Shown piece by piece: positions 28,607 to 37,468 of a stretch of 64,000 nt of DNA (position 1 is its first letter; each line of letters begins with the position of its first letter). The stretch lies in the NCBI RefSeq assembly GCF_004346205.1, contig NZ_SMAM01000006.1:151372-215371 (forward strand), written 5' to 3'. The notes under the pieces are model-generated. The model ran no database searches and was not told the DNA's origin. It saw nothing but the letters and a program-made list of their open reading frames with translations. Source of the stretch: Bibersteinia trehalosi (lineage in GTDB: Bacteria; Pseudomonadota; Gammaproteobacteria; Enterobacterales; Pasteurellaceae). The translations under genes were made by a program, and so were the position numbers.

Positions 28607-31534
28607 ATGACGATGCATCTCAAAATTAGTCACGCTGAATTCGAAGAAACTATAGCGGTTACTCCCAACAGTAGCCTCAAGCTTAAATTGCAACCAAATA
28701 CATCTTACCAATTAGTTGATGAAAATAGCAAAGTATTGGAAATTTCTGCTAGCACGACAAATGGTCAAGATATTGTGCTGTTTGAAAAAACACGTAATGT
28801 TCCTATCGTTTATCTTGAAAACCCAGAAGGTTTTGCATGGGGAGAAGCAGAAAATAGTCTTACTATCCCAACAGCGGAAATCCTTGTAGAGCAAGGGGAA
28901 AATCGTATCAGTACTGGTACTCTTCTTTATACTACAGGGGGACTACTATTGCTGGGGGGGATTGTTGCTGCAGCATCATCTAGCGGTGGTAAAAGTGGTG
29001 GCAATAATAATGGTTCTACTCATACAGACAAAACGACAGTAGAACCTGTTAGATTAGAAACTAAAAAAGCAGAACAATCACGCTTAGAAGCAGAAAAGGC
29101 AGAGCAAGTGCACTTCGAAGCAGAAAAACGAGAACAAGCACGTTTAGAAGCGGAAAAAGCGGAACAGGTGCGTTTAGAGGCAGAAAAGGCGGAGCAAGTG
29201 CGCCTTGAAGCAGAAAAACGAGAACAAGCACGTTTAGAAGCGGAAAAAGCGGAACAGGTGCGTTTAGAGGTAGAAAAGGCGGAGCAAGTGCGCCTTGAAG
29301 CAGAAAAACGAGAACAAGCACGTTTAGCAGCGGAAAAAGCGGAACAGGTGCGCTTCGAAGCAGAAAAACGAGAACAAGCACGTTTAGAAGCGGAAAAAGC
29401 GGAACAGGTGCGTTTAGAGGCAGAAAAGGCGGAGCAAGTGCGCCTTGAAGCAGAAAAACGAGAACAAGCACGTTTAGCAGCGGAAAAAGCGGAACAGGCG
29501 CGTTTAGAGGCAGAAAAGGCGGATCAAGTGCGCCTTGAAGCAGAAAAACGAGAACAAGCGCGTTTAGAAGCGGAAAAAGCGGAACAGGTGCGTTTAGAGG
29601 CAGAAAAGGCAGAGCAGGAACGCTTAGATGTAGAAAAAGAAACAATCCGTCTAGAAATTGAGCGAGCGGAGGAAGAAAAACTTACGCCTAAAGAGCAGTT
29701 TATTCGTCGAATATTCCAAGCGGCTTTAAAAGGGGAAGAACGCATTGATGTTAGCGATCTCAACATTAGTGAAACTAAGATAGTCGCAGGGCAGGATTAT
29801 CTCTATGCTACAGATGCTGAATATAAAAATTGGTATGACAGCTTCAAGATAAAATATCCATTTTTGTTTCATTTGAACCATACAGGGGAGTACTCTTGGC
29901 AGTATAAAGCAGAGAATCCTAATGAAGTTAAAAGCTATAATATTGGATATAGTATCCCTACTCAAAAGATTGGTGAATACTATAATCTCATGGAGAAAAG
30001 CCTAGAGAGTTATTACAACGATTTGCGTGAAGGAATGGGGCAGGCAGATATTGCTTATGCAATGTACAATCGTCTTATAAAAGAGGTTTTCTACAAAGAG
30101 GAGGGACACCCATTTCATTCTGTTGGAGCATTAGTACATCAAAAAGCAGTTTGTGAGGGGTATAGTTCTGCCTATCGCCTATTGATGGATTTATTAGGTA
30201 TTGAAACACAGATGGTTGTGTCAGCAGTATTACCGAATAGCTCAATGGCTCATGTTTGGAATAGAATTAAGATTGATGGGCAATGGTATAACGTTGATGC
30301 GACTTGGGATGATAACCCTCGATTACCTTTTGCGTTAGGCGCATACTTTTTAACTTCAGATAATAAATTTTACTTTAATGAGAAACACCCTCAGCCGTTA
30401 AGTTTTTATCAAATTCCGCCAGCGGATAGCTCACGTTTTGATTTTAGTGATACGGCATTTTTTAGAAATAATCTTAATCAAACGGATGCTGTTTTTCATA
30501 ATGGTTACTGGCATTTTATAAATAAAAGCAGCAAGGAAATTATTAGAGCGAAAATCGGTGAAACAGCCGAAACATTGCATACCATTTCAGCTAAACTGCA
30601 TAAAAGTGAATTACGCTTAGAACTTGGTAAAGATAAAATCTATTTTGTCGATTTTGATCAAGCTGAGGGAAGATATGCGATTTACTCTATTGATTATCAA
30701 GGAAAAAACTTACAAAAAGAAAAGAATATCGGGGTCGATGAAGTATCTAGTATTGCGCTAAAATCAGAAAGTGATATTCCAGAAGCTACTTTGGGCGGTG
30801 ACATTGCTTTACGAAAAGCATTGGCGCTCGCAAAATTTAAAGATGCTTATTATCCCAATGATGATTATTTTAATCCGCAGGATTCACAGCATATCGCCTT
30901 AAAACAAGCGATTAACGAAGCCGAAGGTATATTAAATGAGGCTCCTCTTAATGCATCCCAGATAGAAAATCTTACAGGGCGACTCAATACATTACGGATA
31001 AGTAAAGCCGTCACTGAGCTGGATACTACCGAGTTGCATGAACCTGACAATGAGCTAGCTGAAATTACGTTAAATAATCTTACAAATGATGATAACTTGA
31101 TTAACTTTGAAGAATCAAAGCAGATTAAGCCTAATTCATTAAGTAATAGTAAGCATGCAAGCTTTATGAGTACAAATCCAGATGAGCTAGATATAGGGCG
31201 TTATGTGATAGATGAAGAGTATGATCTTCGAGGGGCAAATGATGATCTCATGAGTAGTCTAGCTAATAATATGGATGTTGGGAGTAACAGCGCCGATACA
31301 TTTGTGTTTGATGCACCTCTGAGTCCAGACAATATTGAGCAATTACCAGAGTTTTCTCTAAGTGAAGATAAAATTCAGCTTGTGACAAGTATTTTTAATA
31401 GTGTAACAGCGCAAAATGTACATGAGCAAATTCAATATAATGCTGAAAAGGGGACATTAAGCTACAATGGTGAAGTGTTTGCTGTGTTACCCACAGGATT
31501 GGATGAAACACAAATTCAGTATATTGTTGCCTAA
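28607..31534 (+). CDS. Putative type I-secreted repeat protein with a transglutaminase-like domain
   Basis: A 975-residue protein of unusual architecture. Residues ~1-125 resemble the BapA-type prefix of large type I-secreted adhesins and end in a hydrophobic stretch and glycine/serine linker (GGLLLLGGIVAAASSSGG). Residues ~149-347 are about twenty 10-residue repeats (RLEAEKAEQV type), predicted as one long charged helix. Residues ~450-600 hold a transglutaminase/protease-like core with Cys516 (KAVCEGYSSAYR), His549 (MAHVWN) and Asp564 (YNVDATWDD). The C-terminus (about 900-975) has an acidic, RTX-like secretion signature (SADTFVFDA, then LSEDKIQL). No secretion genes are nearby. It starts at the ATG at 28607 after AAGGA and has its own terminator. 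It sits inside the dcw cluster and may be a surface or secreted factor; its function is not known. Confidence 0.7.
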   Translation: MTMHLKISHAEFEETIAVTPNSSLKLKLQPNTSYQLVDENSKVLEISASTTNGQDIVLFEKTRNVPIVYLENPEGFAWGEAENSLTIPTAEILVEQGENRISTGTLLYTTGGLLLLGGIVAAASSSGGKSGGNNNGSTHTDKTTVEPVRLETKKAEQSRLEAEKAEQVHFEAEKREQARLEAEKAEQVRLEAEKAEQVRLEAEKREQARLEAEKAEQVRLEVEKAEQVRLEAEKREQARLAAEKAEQVRFEAEKREQARLEAEKAEQVRLEAEKAEQVRLEAEKREQARLAAEKAEQARLEAEKADQVRLEAEKREQARLEAEKAEQVRLEAEKAEQERLDVEKETIRLEIERAEEEKLTPKEQFIRRIFQAALKGEERIDVSDLNISETKIVAGQDYLYATDAEYKNWYDSFKIKYPFLFHLNHTGEYSWQYKAENPNEVKSYNIGYSIPTQKIGEYYNLMEKSLESYYNDLREGMGQADIAYAMYNRLIKEVFYKEEGHPFHSVGALVHQKAVCEGYSSAYRLLMDLLGIETQMVVSAVLPNSSMAHVWNRIKIDGQWYNVDATWDDNPRLPFALGAYFLTSDNKFYFNEKHPQPLSFYQIPPADSSRFDFSDTAFFRNNLNQTDAVFHNGYWHFINKSSKEIIRAKIGETAETLHTISAKLHKSELRLELGKDKIYFVDFDQAEGRYAIYSIDYQGKNLQKEKNIGVDEVSSIALKSESDIPEATLGGDIALRKALALAKFKDAYYPNDDYFNPQDSQHIALKQAINEAEGILNEAPLNASQIENLTGRLNTLRISKAVTELDTTELHEPDNELAEITLNNLTNDDNLINFEESKQIKPNSLSNSKHASFMSTNPDELDIGRYVIDEEYDLRGANDDLMSSLANNMDVGSNSADTFVFDAPLSPDNIEQLPEFSLSEDKIQLVTSIFNSVTAQNVHEQIQYNAEKGTLSYNGEVFAVLPTGLDETQIQYIVA
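29051..29647 (+). repeat. 30-base tandem repeat array encoding RLEAEKAEQV-type units
   Basis: About twenty in-frame copies of a 30-base unit lie within the inserted gene. Units alternate between AEQV, REQA and similar endings, giving a higher-order 90-base pattern (AEQV, AEQV, REQA) repeated several times. Copies are almost identical at DNA level, which suggests recent expansion by recombination or slippage and likely length variation between strains. Confidence 0.95.
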
Positions 31535-31552
31535 GTTATTTAATATTTAAGG

Positions 31553-31580
31553 CTGCCTTGATGGTCAAGGCAGTTTTGTT
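31553..31580 (+). terminator. Terminator after the inserted gene
   Basis: CTGCCTTGA (31553-31561) pairs with TCAAGGCAG (31565-31573), followed by a T-rich tail. It stands between the inserted gene and murE, so it could stop transcription entering the rest of the dcw cluster. Confidence 0.8.
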
Positions 31581-31624
31581 ATTTTTCTATTCTATTCCTG
31601 TTTCGGAAATAAAGGATAAGAACA

Positions 31625-33109
31625 ATGAACCGCTTACTTTCATTTTTCCCTAAGCTTGAGGAATACACGCTATTAACCAAGCTTAATCAAATAGTATTAG
31701 ACAGCCGAGTTGTTGAGCAAGGTGATCTCTTTGTTGCCCTAAAAGGGCATAACGTAGACGGCAGAAAATTTATTGGTAAAGCCGTAGAACAAGGGGCGGC
31801 TTTAGTACTGGCGGAAGCCGAAAACGATGTACAAGCGGTGCAAATTGATGCAAATTTTGCAAATTGCGCGGTGCTCAATGTGCCGAATTTACCTCAAATG
31901 CTTTCTGCAATTGCAGGGGCATTTTATGGTAATCCATCGGAAAAATTGACGCTTGTCGGTATTACAGGAACAAATGGTAAAACCACTACCGCACAGCTTT
32001 TTGCCCAATGGCATAACCTGCTTGGTGGCAAATCAGCGGTGATGGGAACCATTGGTAACGGCTTATACGGACAAGTTTCTGAGGCAGTCAATACCACTGG
32101 TTCAGCCATTGAAATTCAGCGTAATCTGGCGAATTTTGTGAAATTAGGGGCAGATTTCTGTGCGATGGAAGTTTCTTCACACGGTCTCGACCAGTATCGT
32201 GCCGAAGCCTTGCAATTTGATTTAGCCTTATTCTCTAATTTAAGCCGTGATCATTTGGATTATCACCACACAATGGAAGAGTATGCGGCAGCGAAATTCC
32301 GCCTATTTAGCGAGCTGAATACCAAAGCCCAAGTGATCAATGCCGATGATGAAATCGGGCAACAATGGCTTGTGAAACTGCCTCATGCGGTAGCGGTAAG
32401 CTGTGATCCAAATTTCCAACCAAGTCAAAAGCGTTGGATTAAAGCGCTGAAAGTGAGCTACACCTTAAAAGGGGCGAGCATTGAATTTGAAAGCTCGTGG
32501 GGCAATGGCAAATTAGAAAGCCGCTTAATTGGGGCATTTAATGTTGCGAATTTATTAACTGCTTTTGCAGGCTTACTGGTACTCGGGCACGATTTCAATA
32601 AATTGATTGAAACGGTTTCTCAACTACAAGGCGTCAGTGGACGAATGGAGTGCTTAATCAGCCAAAGTAACAGCAAAGAAATGCCAATGGTTATTGTAGA
32701 TTATGCACATACCCCAGATGCGTTAGAAAAAGCCCTACAAGCGGCACGCCTACATTGTGAAGGCGATTTATGGTGCGTATTTGGTTGCGGTGGTGATCGT
32801 GATACAGGCAAACGGCCATTGATGGCAAGCATTGCTGAGCAGTTAGCGGATAAAGTGATCGTCACAGATGACAACCCAAGAACTGAAGATCCTGATGTGA
32901 TTTTTGCCGATATTCTACAAGGCTTTCATAAACCAAGAGCAGTGCAAACGATGCATATTCGTCAATATGCGATAGAGCAAGCGATTGAACAAGCCAGCCC
33001 AAAAGATGTGGTACTGATTGCAGGCAAAGGCCACGAAGATTACCAAATTATTGGCACGAAAAAATATCATTTTTCGGATCAGGAGTGGGTGAAAAAATTC
33101 TTAGGATAA
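31625..33109 (+). CDS. murE: UDP-MurNAc-tripeptide synthetase MurE (meso-DAP adding)
   Basis: Cytoplasmic ligase adding meso-diaminopimelate to UDP-MurNAc-L-Ala-D-Glu. It is 494 residues. ATP site [11 protein letters not shown] (about 115-125) is present, and the DNPR motif ([11 protein letters not shown], about 420) indicates meso-DAP rather than lysine. The start at 31625 follows AAGGA. The terminator upstream implies that murE has its own promoter here or depends on readthrough; no clear promoter was identified in the ~45 bases between the terminator and the start. Confidence 0.97.
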   Translation: MNRLLSFFPKLEEYTLLTKLNQIVLDSRVVEQGDLFVALKGHNVDGRKFIGKAVEQGAALVLAEAENDVQAVQIDANFANCAVLNVPNLPQMLSAIAGAFYGNPSEKLTLVGITGTNGKTTTAQLFAQWHNLLGGKSAVMGTIGNGLYGQVSEAVNTTGSAIEIQRNLANFVKLGADFCAMEVSSHGLDQYRAEALQFDLALFSNLSRDHLDYHHTMEEYAAAKFRLFSELNTKAQVINADDEIGQQWLVKLPHAVAVSCDPNFQPSQKRWIKALKVSYTLKGASIEFESSWGNGKLESRLIGAFNVANLLTAFAGLLVLGHDFNKLIETVSQLQGVSGRMECLISQSNSKEMPMVIVDYAHTPDALEKALQAARLHCEGDLWCVFGCGGDRDTGKRPLMASIAEQLADKVIVTDDNPRTEDPDVIFADILQGFHKPRAVQTMHIRQYAIEQAIEQASPKDVVLIAGKGHEDYQIIGTKKYHFSDQEWVKKFLG

Positions 33110-33113
33110 AACC

Positions 33114-33186
33114 GTAGGGGCGGACCGATGTGTCCGCCCGAATATCTAATGAAATTCAATGGGCGGACACATTGGTTTGCCCCTAC
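33114..33186. repeat. Palindromic repeat between murE and murF
   Basis: Long imperfect palindrome: the left arm (33114-33139) begins GTAGGGGCGGACC, and the right arm (33161-33186) ends TTTGCCCCTAC. The loop is about 20 bases. It shares the GTAGGG...CCCTAC outer frame with three other palindromes in this cluster but has a longer core. Confidence 0.85.
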
Positions 33187-33213
33187 AAAATTTTTCAAAC
33201 ATAGAAAACAACA

Positions 33214-34608
33214 ATGATAAAACTCACAACAAAAGATCTCGCCGAAATCTTAAACGGAAAACTCATCGGCGATAATCAAATAGCGGTGGAAACCGTTAGT
33301 ACCGATACCCGTCAAGCGGTAGAAAACGGCTTATTTTTTGCCTTAAAAGGCGAAAAATTTGATGCCCATCATTATCTTAAACAGGCGGTTGAACAAGGCA
33401 ATGTGGCAGTGGTCGTAGAAAAACAGTGTGATGTCGCTGTACCACAAATTATTGTTGAAGATACTCGTCTTGCGCTGGGTGAATTGGCAAAATGGCTCAA
33501 AGCCAAATTAAGCCCGAAAACCGTTGCGATGACAGGCTCTTCGGGCAAAACTAGTGTCAAAGAGATGACCGCAAAAATATTGCAGCATTTTGTGGGTAAC
33601 CCCGATAAAGTGCTTTATACCTTTGGCAATCTCAATAATGATTTTGGCGTGCCAATGACCCTACTTCGCTTAACCGAGCAACATCAATTTGCGGTGGTGG
33701 AATTAGGTGCAAATCACATTGGTGAAATCGCTTATACCACGGCAATTGCACAGCCCGATGCGTGTTTGGTGAATAATGTGGCACACGCTCACATTGAAGG
33801 TTTTGGATCACTTTCTGGCGTGGCACAAGCGAAAGGCGAAATTTATCGTGGCTTGCCTGAAAACGGCATTGCGATTGTCAATCTTGTCCACTACTACTCA
33901 GAGTGGCAAAAAGAGATTGGTCATCGTGAATTACGTTCATTTAGCTACACCGAATCTGATCAAGATAGTTATGCGGATTATTGGGCGGAAAATGTTGTGC
34001 TACATTTAAATGGTGCAAGATTTACGTTACATACTCCACAGGGCGAAATAGCGATCAATTCACCGCATTTAGGGGCGCATAATGTCAGCAATGCGTTGGC
34101 AGCAACGGCGTTAGCGATGGCAGTAGGCGCTGATTTAGCCTCAGTGAAAGCGGGCTTAGAGCAAAAATCGAGCGTAAAAGGGAGATTGTATCCCGTATCA
34201 ATCAGTGATGATCTGTTATTGATTGATGATAGCTACAATGCCAATGTGGATTCAATGAAATCAGCGATTGACGTGCTAAAAAGCTATTCGGCATACCGCA
34301 TTTTTGCTGTTGGCGATATGGCAGAGCTTGGCGTGGAAAGTGCCGAGCTACATCAAGCGGTCGCCACTGCGGCAAAAAATGCCAATTTAGATTTAGTGGT
34401 TTCATTTGGCAAAGAGAGTGCAGTGATTAGCGATAATCCAGCACACCATTTCACCGATAAACAAGCGATGACGGATTTTTTAATTCAAACGATTTTGCAG
34501 AAAAAAGCAGAAAATCAACCGCTTGTATTATTAGCGAAAGGCTCTCGTTCACAAAAAATGGAAGAGATCATCAAAGGAATTTGTGATTATTTTGGCAAAG
34601 AATTTTAA
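33214..34608 (+). CDS. murF: UDP-MurNAc-tripeptide-D-Ala-D-Ala ligase MurF
   Basis: Adds D-Ala-D-Ala to the UDP-MurNAc-tripeptide in the cytoplasm. It is 464 residues. The ATP site GSSGKTSVKEM (about 108-118), AVVELGANHIGEIAYT and the conserved LLIDDSYNANVDSMKSAI are visible. The start at 33214 follows a purine-rich stretch rather than a strong ribosome site. Palindromic repeats occupy the gaps on both sides, so coupling to murE and mraY is looser than usual. Confidence 0.97.
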   Translation: MIKLTTKDLAEILNGKLIGDNQIAVETVSTDTRQAVENGLFFALKGEKFDAHHYLKQAVEQGNVAVVVEKQCDVAVPQIIVEDTRLALGELAKWLKAKLSPKTVAMTGSSGKTSVKEMTAKILQHFVGNPDKVLYTFGNLNNDFGVPMTLLRLTEQHQFAVVELGANHIGEIAYTTAIAQPDACLVNNVAHAHIEGFGSLSGVAQAKGEIYRGLPENGIAIVNLVHYYSEWQKEIGHRELRSFSYTESDQDSYADYWAENVVLHLNGARFTLHTPQGEIAINSPHLGAHNVSNALAATALAMAVGADLASVKAGLEQKSSVKGRLYPVSISDDLLLIDDSYNANVDSMKSAIDVLKSYSAYRIFAVGDMAELGVESAELHQAVATAAKNANLDLVVSFGKESAVISDNPAHHFTDKQAMTDFLIQTILQKKAENQPLVLLAKGSRSQKMEEIIKGICDYFGKEF

Positions 34609-34617
34609 TTTTGCGAT

Positions 34618-34644
34618 GTAGGGGCGAATGTAATTCGCCCCTAC
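34618..34644. repeat. Palindromic repeat between murF and mraY
   Basis: Perfect 12-base arms GTAGGGGCGAAT and ATTCGCCCCTAC are separated by GTA. It starts nine bases after the murF stop. It belongs to the same design family as the palindromes at 33114, 35759 and 37436. Confidence 0.9.
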
Positions 34645-34672
34645 AATAGTTATTTTCAGAGGAAAAACAACA

Positions 34673-35755
34673 ATGTTAGTTTGGCTCGCCGAGTATCTCG
34701 TGCAATTTAATACGATTTTCAATGTCGTTTCTTACATTACCTTCCGTTCGATTATGGCAATGCTCACCGCAATGATCATTGGACTGTGGATTGGACCAAC
34801 TGTGATTCGTCGTTTACAACTGTTCAAATTTGGGCAAGAAGTACGTAATGACGGCCCTGAAAGCCACTATAAAAAGCGTGGTACGCCAACAATGGGCGGG
34901 ATTATGATTCTGTTTGCCATTGGGGTGAGTACTTTACTTTGGGCAGATCTACGCAATCCCTATGTTTGGATCACAATGTTTGTGCTATTTGGTTATGGGG
35001 CAATTGGTTTTGTGGACGATTACTGGAAAATTAAACGCAAAAATACCGATGGTTTAGTGGCTCGTTGGAAATACTTCTGGCTTTCAGTGGTCGCTTTGGT
35101 TTCCGCTTTTATTATGTATGCACTCGGCAAGGACACTGCCGCTACTCAATTAGTTGTCCCATTCTTTAAAGATGTGATGCCACAACTTGGTTTGTTCTAC
35201 ATTGTTTTAACCTATTTTGTCTTAGTGGGAACAAGCAATGCAGTAAACCTGACGGACGGTTTAGACGGCTTAGTTATCGTGCCAGTGATTATGGTTGCAG
35301 GTGCATTTGGTTTGATTGCGTGGGCGACGGGGAATACCGAATTTGCTAACTATCTCCATATTCCTTATATCCGCTACGCAGGGGAATTAGCGATTATCTG
35401 TACCGCCATTATTGGTGCAGGACTCGGTTTCCTTTGGTATAACAGCTACCCAGCGCAAGTCTTTATGGGCGATGTTGGCTCACTTTCTTTGGGCGGTGTA
35501 CTCGGCGTGATTGCGGTACTCGTTCGCCAAGAATTATTGCTTGTGGTTATGGGTGGGGTGTTTGTAGTGGAAGCCCTTTCGGTAATTCTACAAGTCGGCT
35601 CTTATAAACTTCGCCAAAAACGTATTTTCCGTATGGCACCAATTCACCACCACTTTGAACTCAAAGGCTGGCCAGAACCTCGTGTTACCGTACGTTTTTG
35701 GATCATTACCTTAATGTTGGTATTGGTGGGGTTATTAACCTTGAAACTTCGTTAA
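34673..35755 (+). CDS. mraY: Phospho-MurNAc-pentapeptide translocase MraY
   Basis: Integral membrane enzyme that links phospho-MurNAc-pentapeptide to undecaprenyl phosphate, making lipid I. The 360 residues hold about ten helices. Signature motifs: [23 protein letters not shown] (catalytic Asp pair region) and [12 protein letters not shown]. The start at 34673 follows GAGG. It is followed not by murD but by two unrelated genes. Confidence 0.97.
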   Translation: MLVWLAEYLVQFNTIFNVVSYITFRSIMAMLTAMIIGLWIGPTVIRRLQLFKFGQEVRNDGPESHYKKRGTPTMGGIMILFAIGVSTLLWADLRNPYVWITMFVLFGYGAIGFVDDYWKIKRKNTDGLVARWKYFWLSVVALVSAFIMYALGKDTAATQLVVPFFKDVMPQLGLFYIVLTYFVLVGTSNAVNLTDGLDGLVIVPVIMVAGAFGLIAWATGNTEFANYLHIPYIRYAGELAIICTAIIGAGLGFLWYNSYPAQVFMGDVGSLSLGGVLGVIAVLVRQELLLVVMGGVFVVEALSVILQVGSYKLRQKRIFRMAPIHHHFELKGWPEPRVTVRFWIITLMLVLVGLLTLKLR

Positions 35756-35758
35756 TCG

Positions 35759-35785
35759 GTAAGGGCGTACGTTGTACGCCTTTAC
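35759..35785. repeat. Palindromic repeat between mraY and the LysE-family gene
   Basis: GTAAGGGCGTAC (35759-35770) and GTACGCCTTTAC (35774-35785) form 12-base arms with one mismatch around GTT. Same frame as the neighbouring palindromes, with a different core. It marks the left edge of the two-gene insertion. Confidence 0.85.
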
Positions 35786-35828
35786 AAGCGAGCAGATTTT
35801 AAAAAAATTTTGCAAAGGAGAATCAACA

Positions 35829-36452
35829 GTGGAATTTTGGTACGGATTTGGTGTGATTACTGCTATTCATATTTTGGCGGCAATTTCACCAGGTCCTGAT
35901 TTTATTTTTGTTTCCCAACAGACATTAAGCCGTGGCAGAGCAACAGGTTTGCTGTGTGCTTTAGGAGTGGCTTTAGGTTTTAGCGTACACATTCTTTACT
36001 CAATAATGGGTTTAGCCGTTGTAATTGCTAATGCTGCTTGGCTTTTAACGGCGATTAAAATCGTCGGTGGTGCTTATCTGATTTGGCTCGGTTATCAAGG
36101 CTTGAAAGCTCGAGCAAAAAATGAAGTGGTTGAAATTAAACAAGAAAAACTCGCTCCACAAAGTTATGGAAAAAGCATTTGGAAAGGTTTTTTGTGTAAC
36201 GTATTAAATCCCAAAGCCCCTGTTTATTTAGTTTCTGTATTTACTGTGGTGCTATCGCCAGAAATGCCATTGTGGCAACTCTCAATTTACGGCTTATGGA
36301 TGATGTTTCTGCTCTTTACTTGGTTTGCCACCGTTGCTTTTTTACTTTCTATTCCACAGGTTAATGCACAGTTTCAAAAAGCAGGACATTGGATTGATCG
36401 TCTGCTAGGAACTGTAATGGTAGGTTTAGGCATAAAAGTGATTTCAGGTTAA
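35829..36452 (+). CDS. LysE/RhtB family amino-acid exporter
   Basis: Predicted inner-membrane efflux protein for amino acids or related metabolites. I start at the GTG at 35829 because AAAGGAG lies 9 bases upstream and it yields the family N-terminus (VEFWYGFGVITAIHILAAISPGPDF). The frame is open upstream to 35772, but that part is not family-like and runs through a palindrome. The 207 residues have about six helices and the PGPDF and NPKAP motifs. It stands inside the dcw cluster between mraY and murD, paired with an ADP-ribosylglycohydrolase. The substrate cannot be read from the sequence. Confidence 0.88.
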   Translation: MEFWYGFGVITAIHILAAISPGPDFIFVSQQTLSRGRATGLLCALGVALGFSVHILYSIMGLAVVIANAAWLLTAIKIVGGAYLIWLGYQGLKARAKNEVVEIKQEKLAPQSYGKSIWKGFLCNVLNPKAPVYLVSVFTVVLSPEMPLWQLSIYGLWMMFLLFTWFATVAFLLSIPQVNAQFQKAGHWIDRLLGTVMVGLGIKVISG

Positions 36453-36486
36453 TACAAGCGGTTTAATTTAAGAGAAATTTTGCAAA

Positions 36487-37422
36487 ATGAATTTAGAAAA
36501 CCGAGCAAAAGGTTGTTTATTAGGTTTAGCTTGTGGCGATGCGGTAGGTGCAACGCTGGAATTTATTCCACGCTCACAGATTGCCGAGCCATTAACCGAT
36601 ATGGTTGGCGGTGGAGTATGGCAACTCAATCGTGGCGAATGGACGGACGACACATCAATGGCACTTTGCCTTGCTGATAGCCTACTCGCTTGCCAAAGTT
36701 TTGATGCACAAGATCAGCTTTTTCGTTATTTGCGTTGGGCAACAGAGGGCTATAATTCTGTGCGTCAAGGACAACCTGCTTTTGACATCGGCAACCATAC
36801 TCGTAACGAACTTACCGATTTTCAACAAACAGGGCGTTCATATAGCAAAGATGATGATCCGAATAAAGCTGGCAATGGCTCACTTATGCGAATCGCTCCC
36901 ATTTCCCTTTTCTATTTTCATCAACCTGAAAACATCAAACGTTATGCGGTGCTAAATTCCAAAACAACCCATGCCAGCCCCGCTTGCTTAGAAGCCTGCG
37001 GTTATTTTGCCGAACTGCTTGCCAATGCTTTACGGGGCAAAGAAAAAACAGTGATTTTTGATGGTTTTGAGCCAAACGATTACCAACATATCGCCCATAT
37101 TGTGCGTGGCGATTATCAAAGCAAAAATGCTGATGAAATTAAAGGCTCAGGTTATGTTGTAGAAAGCCTAGAAGCCGCACTTTGGGCATTTTGGCATACC
37201 GATAATTTCCGAGAGGCGATTTTACTTGCAGCTAATTTAGGCGATGATGCCGACACCACGGCTGCCATCTGTGGACAAATCGCAGGGGCATTTTATGGCG
37301 TAGAGAACATTCCTGAAAATTGGTTGAAATGGCTTTATCGTCAAGAAGATATTGCTCAAATTGCCGAACGGTTGATTGCTCATCGTGGTGGCGGAAAATG
37401 TGCCTGTGGGTGTGGAATATAA
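36487..37422 (+). CDS. ADP-ribosylglycohydrolase family protein
   Basis: A 311-residue member of the DraG/ARH family, which removes ADP-ribose from proteins or small molecules with two Mg2+ ions. Metal-binding motifs are present: GDAVG near residue 18, WTDDTSMAL (about 56-64) and GDDADTTAAICGQIAGAFYG near residue 255. It ends with a small cysteine cluster (KCACGCGI), which is odd for the family. It begins 34 bases after the LysE-family gene, after an uptake-signal sequence (TACAAGCGGT). No ADP-ribosyltransferase partner is in the window, so its substrate is unknown. Confidence 0.88.
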   Translation: MNLENRAKGCLLGLACGDAVGATLEFIPRSQIAEPLTDMVGGGVWQLNRGEWTDDTSMALCLADSLLACQSFDAQDQLFRYLRWATEGYNSVRQGQPAFDIGNHTRNELTDFQQTGRSYSKDDDPNKAGNGSLMRIAPISLFYFHQPENIKRYAVLNSKTTHASPACLEACGYFAELLANALRGKEKTVIFDGFEPNDYQHIAHIVRGDYQSKNADEIKGSGYVVESLEAALWAFWHTDNFREAILLAANLGDDADTTAAICGQIAGAFYGVENIPENWLKWLYRQEDIAQIAERLIAHRGGGKCACGCGI

Positions 37423-37435
37423 AATAACATGAGTC

Positions 37436-37455
37436 GGGTGCAACAAGTTGCACCC
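37436..37455. repeat. Palindromic repeat before murD
   Basis: GGGTGCAAC and GTTGCACCC are 9-base perfect arms separated by AA. Flanking bases (GTC before, TAT after) fit a decayed GTAGGG / CCCTAC frame. It marks the right edge of the two-gene insertion. Confidence 0.8.
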
Positions 37456-37468
37456 TATGGAGATTAAA

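Noticed and set aside
29061..29645. A long open frame on the minus strand opposite the repeat tract
   Set aside because: It exists only because the 30-base repeats keep every frame in phase; its product is a low-complexity Leu/Pro/Val repeat with no start signal.
28607..31534. The inserted protein as a TolA-like or TonB-like energy transducer because of its KAEQ-rich helix
   Set aside because: It lacks an N-terminal membrane anchor and C-terminal TolA/TonB domain, and has a transglutaminase-like core and secretion-like tail instead.
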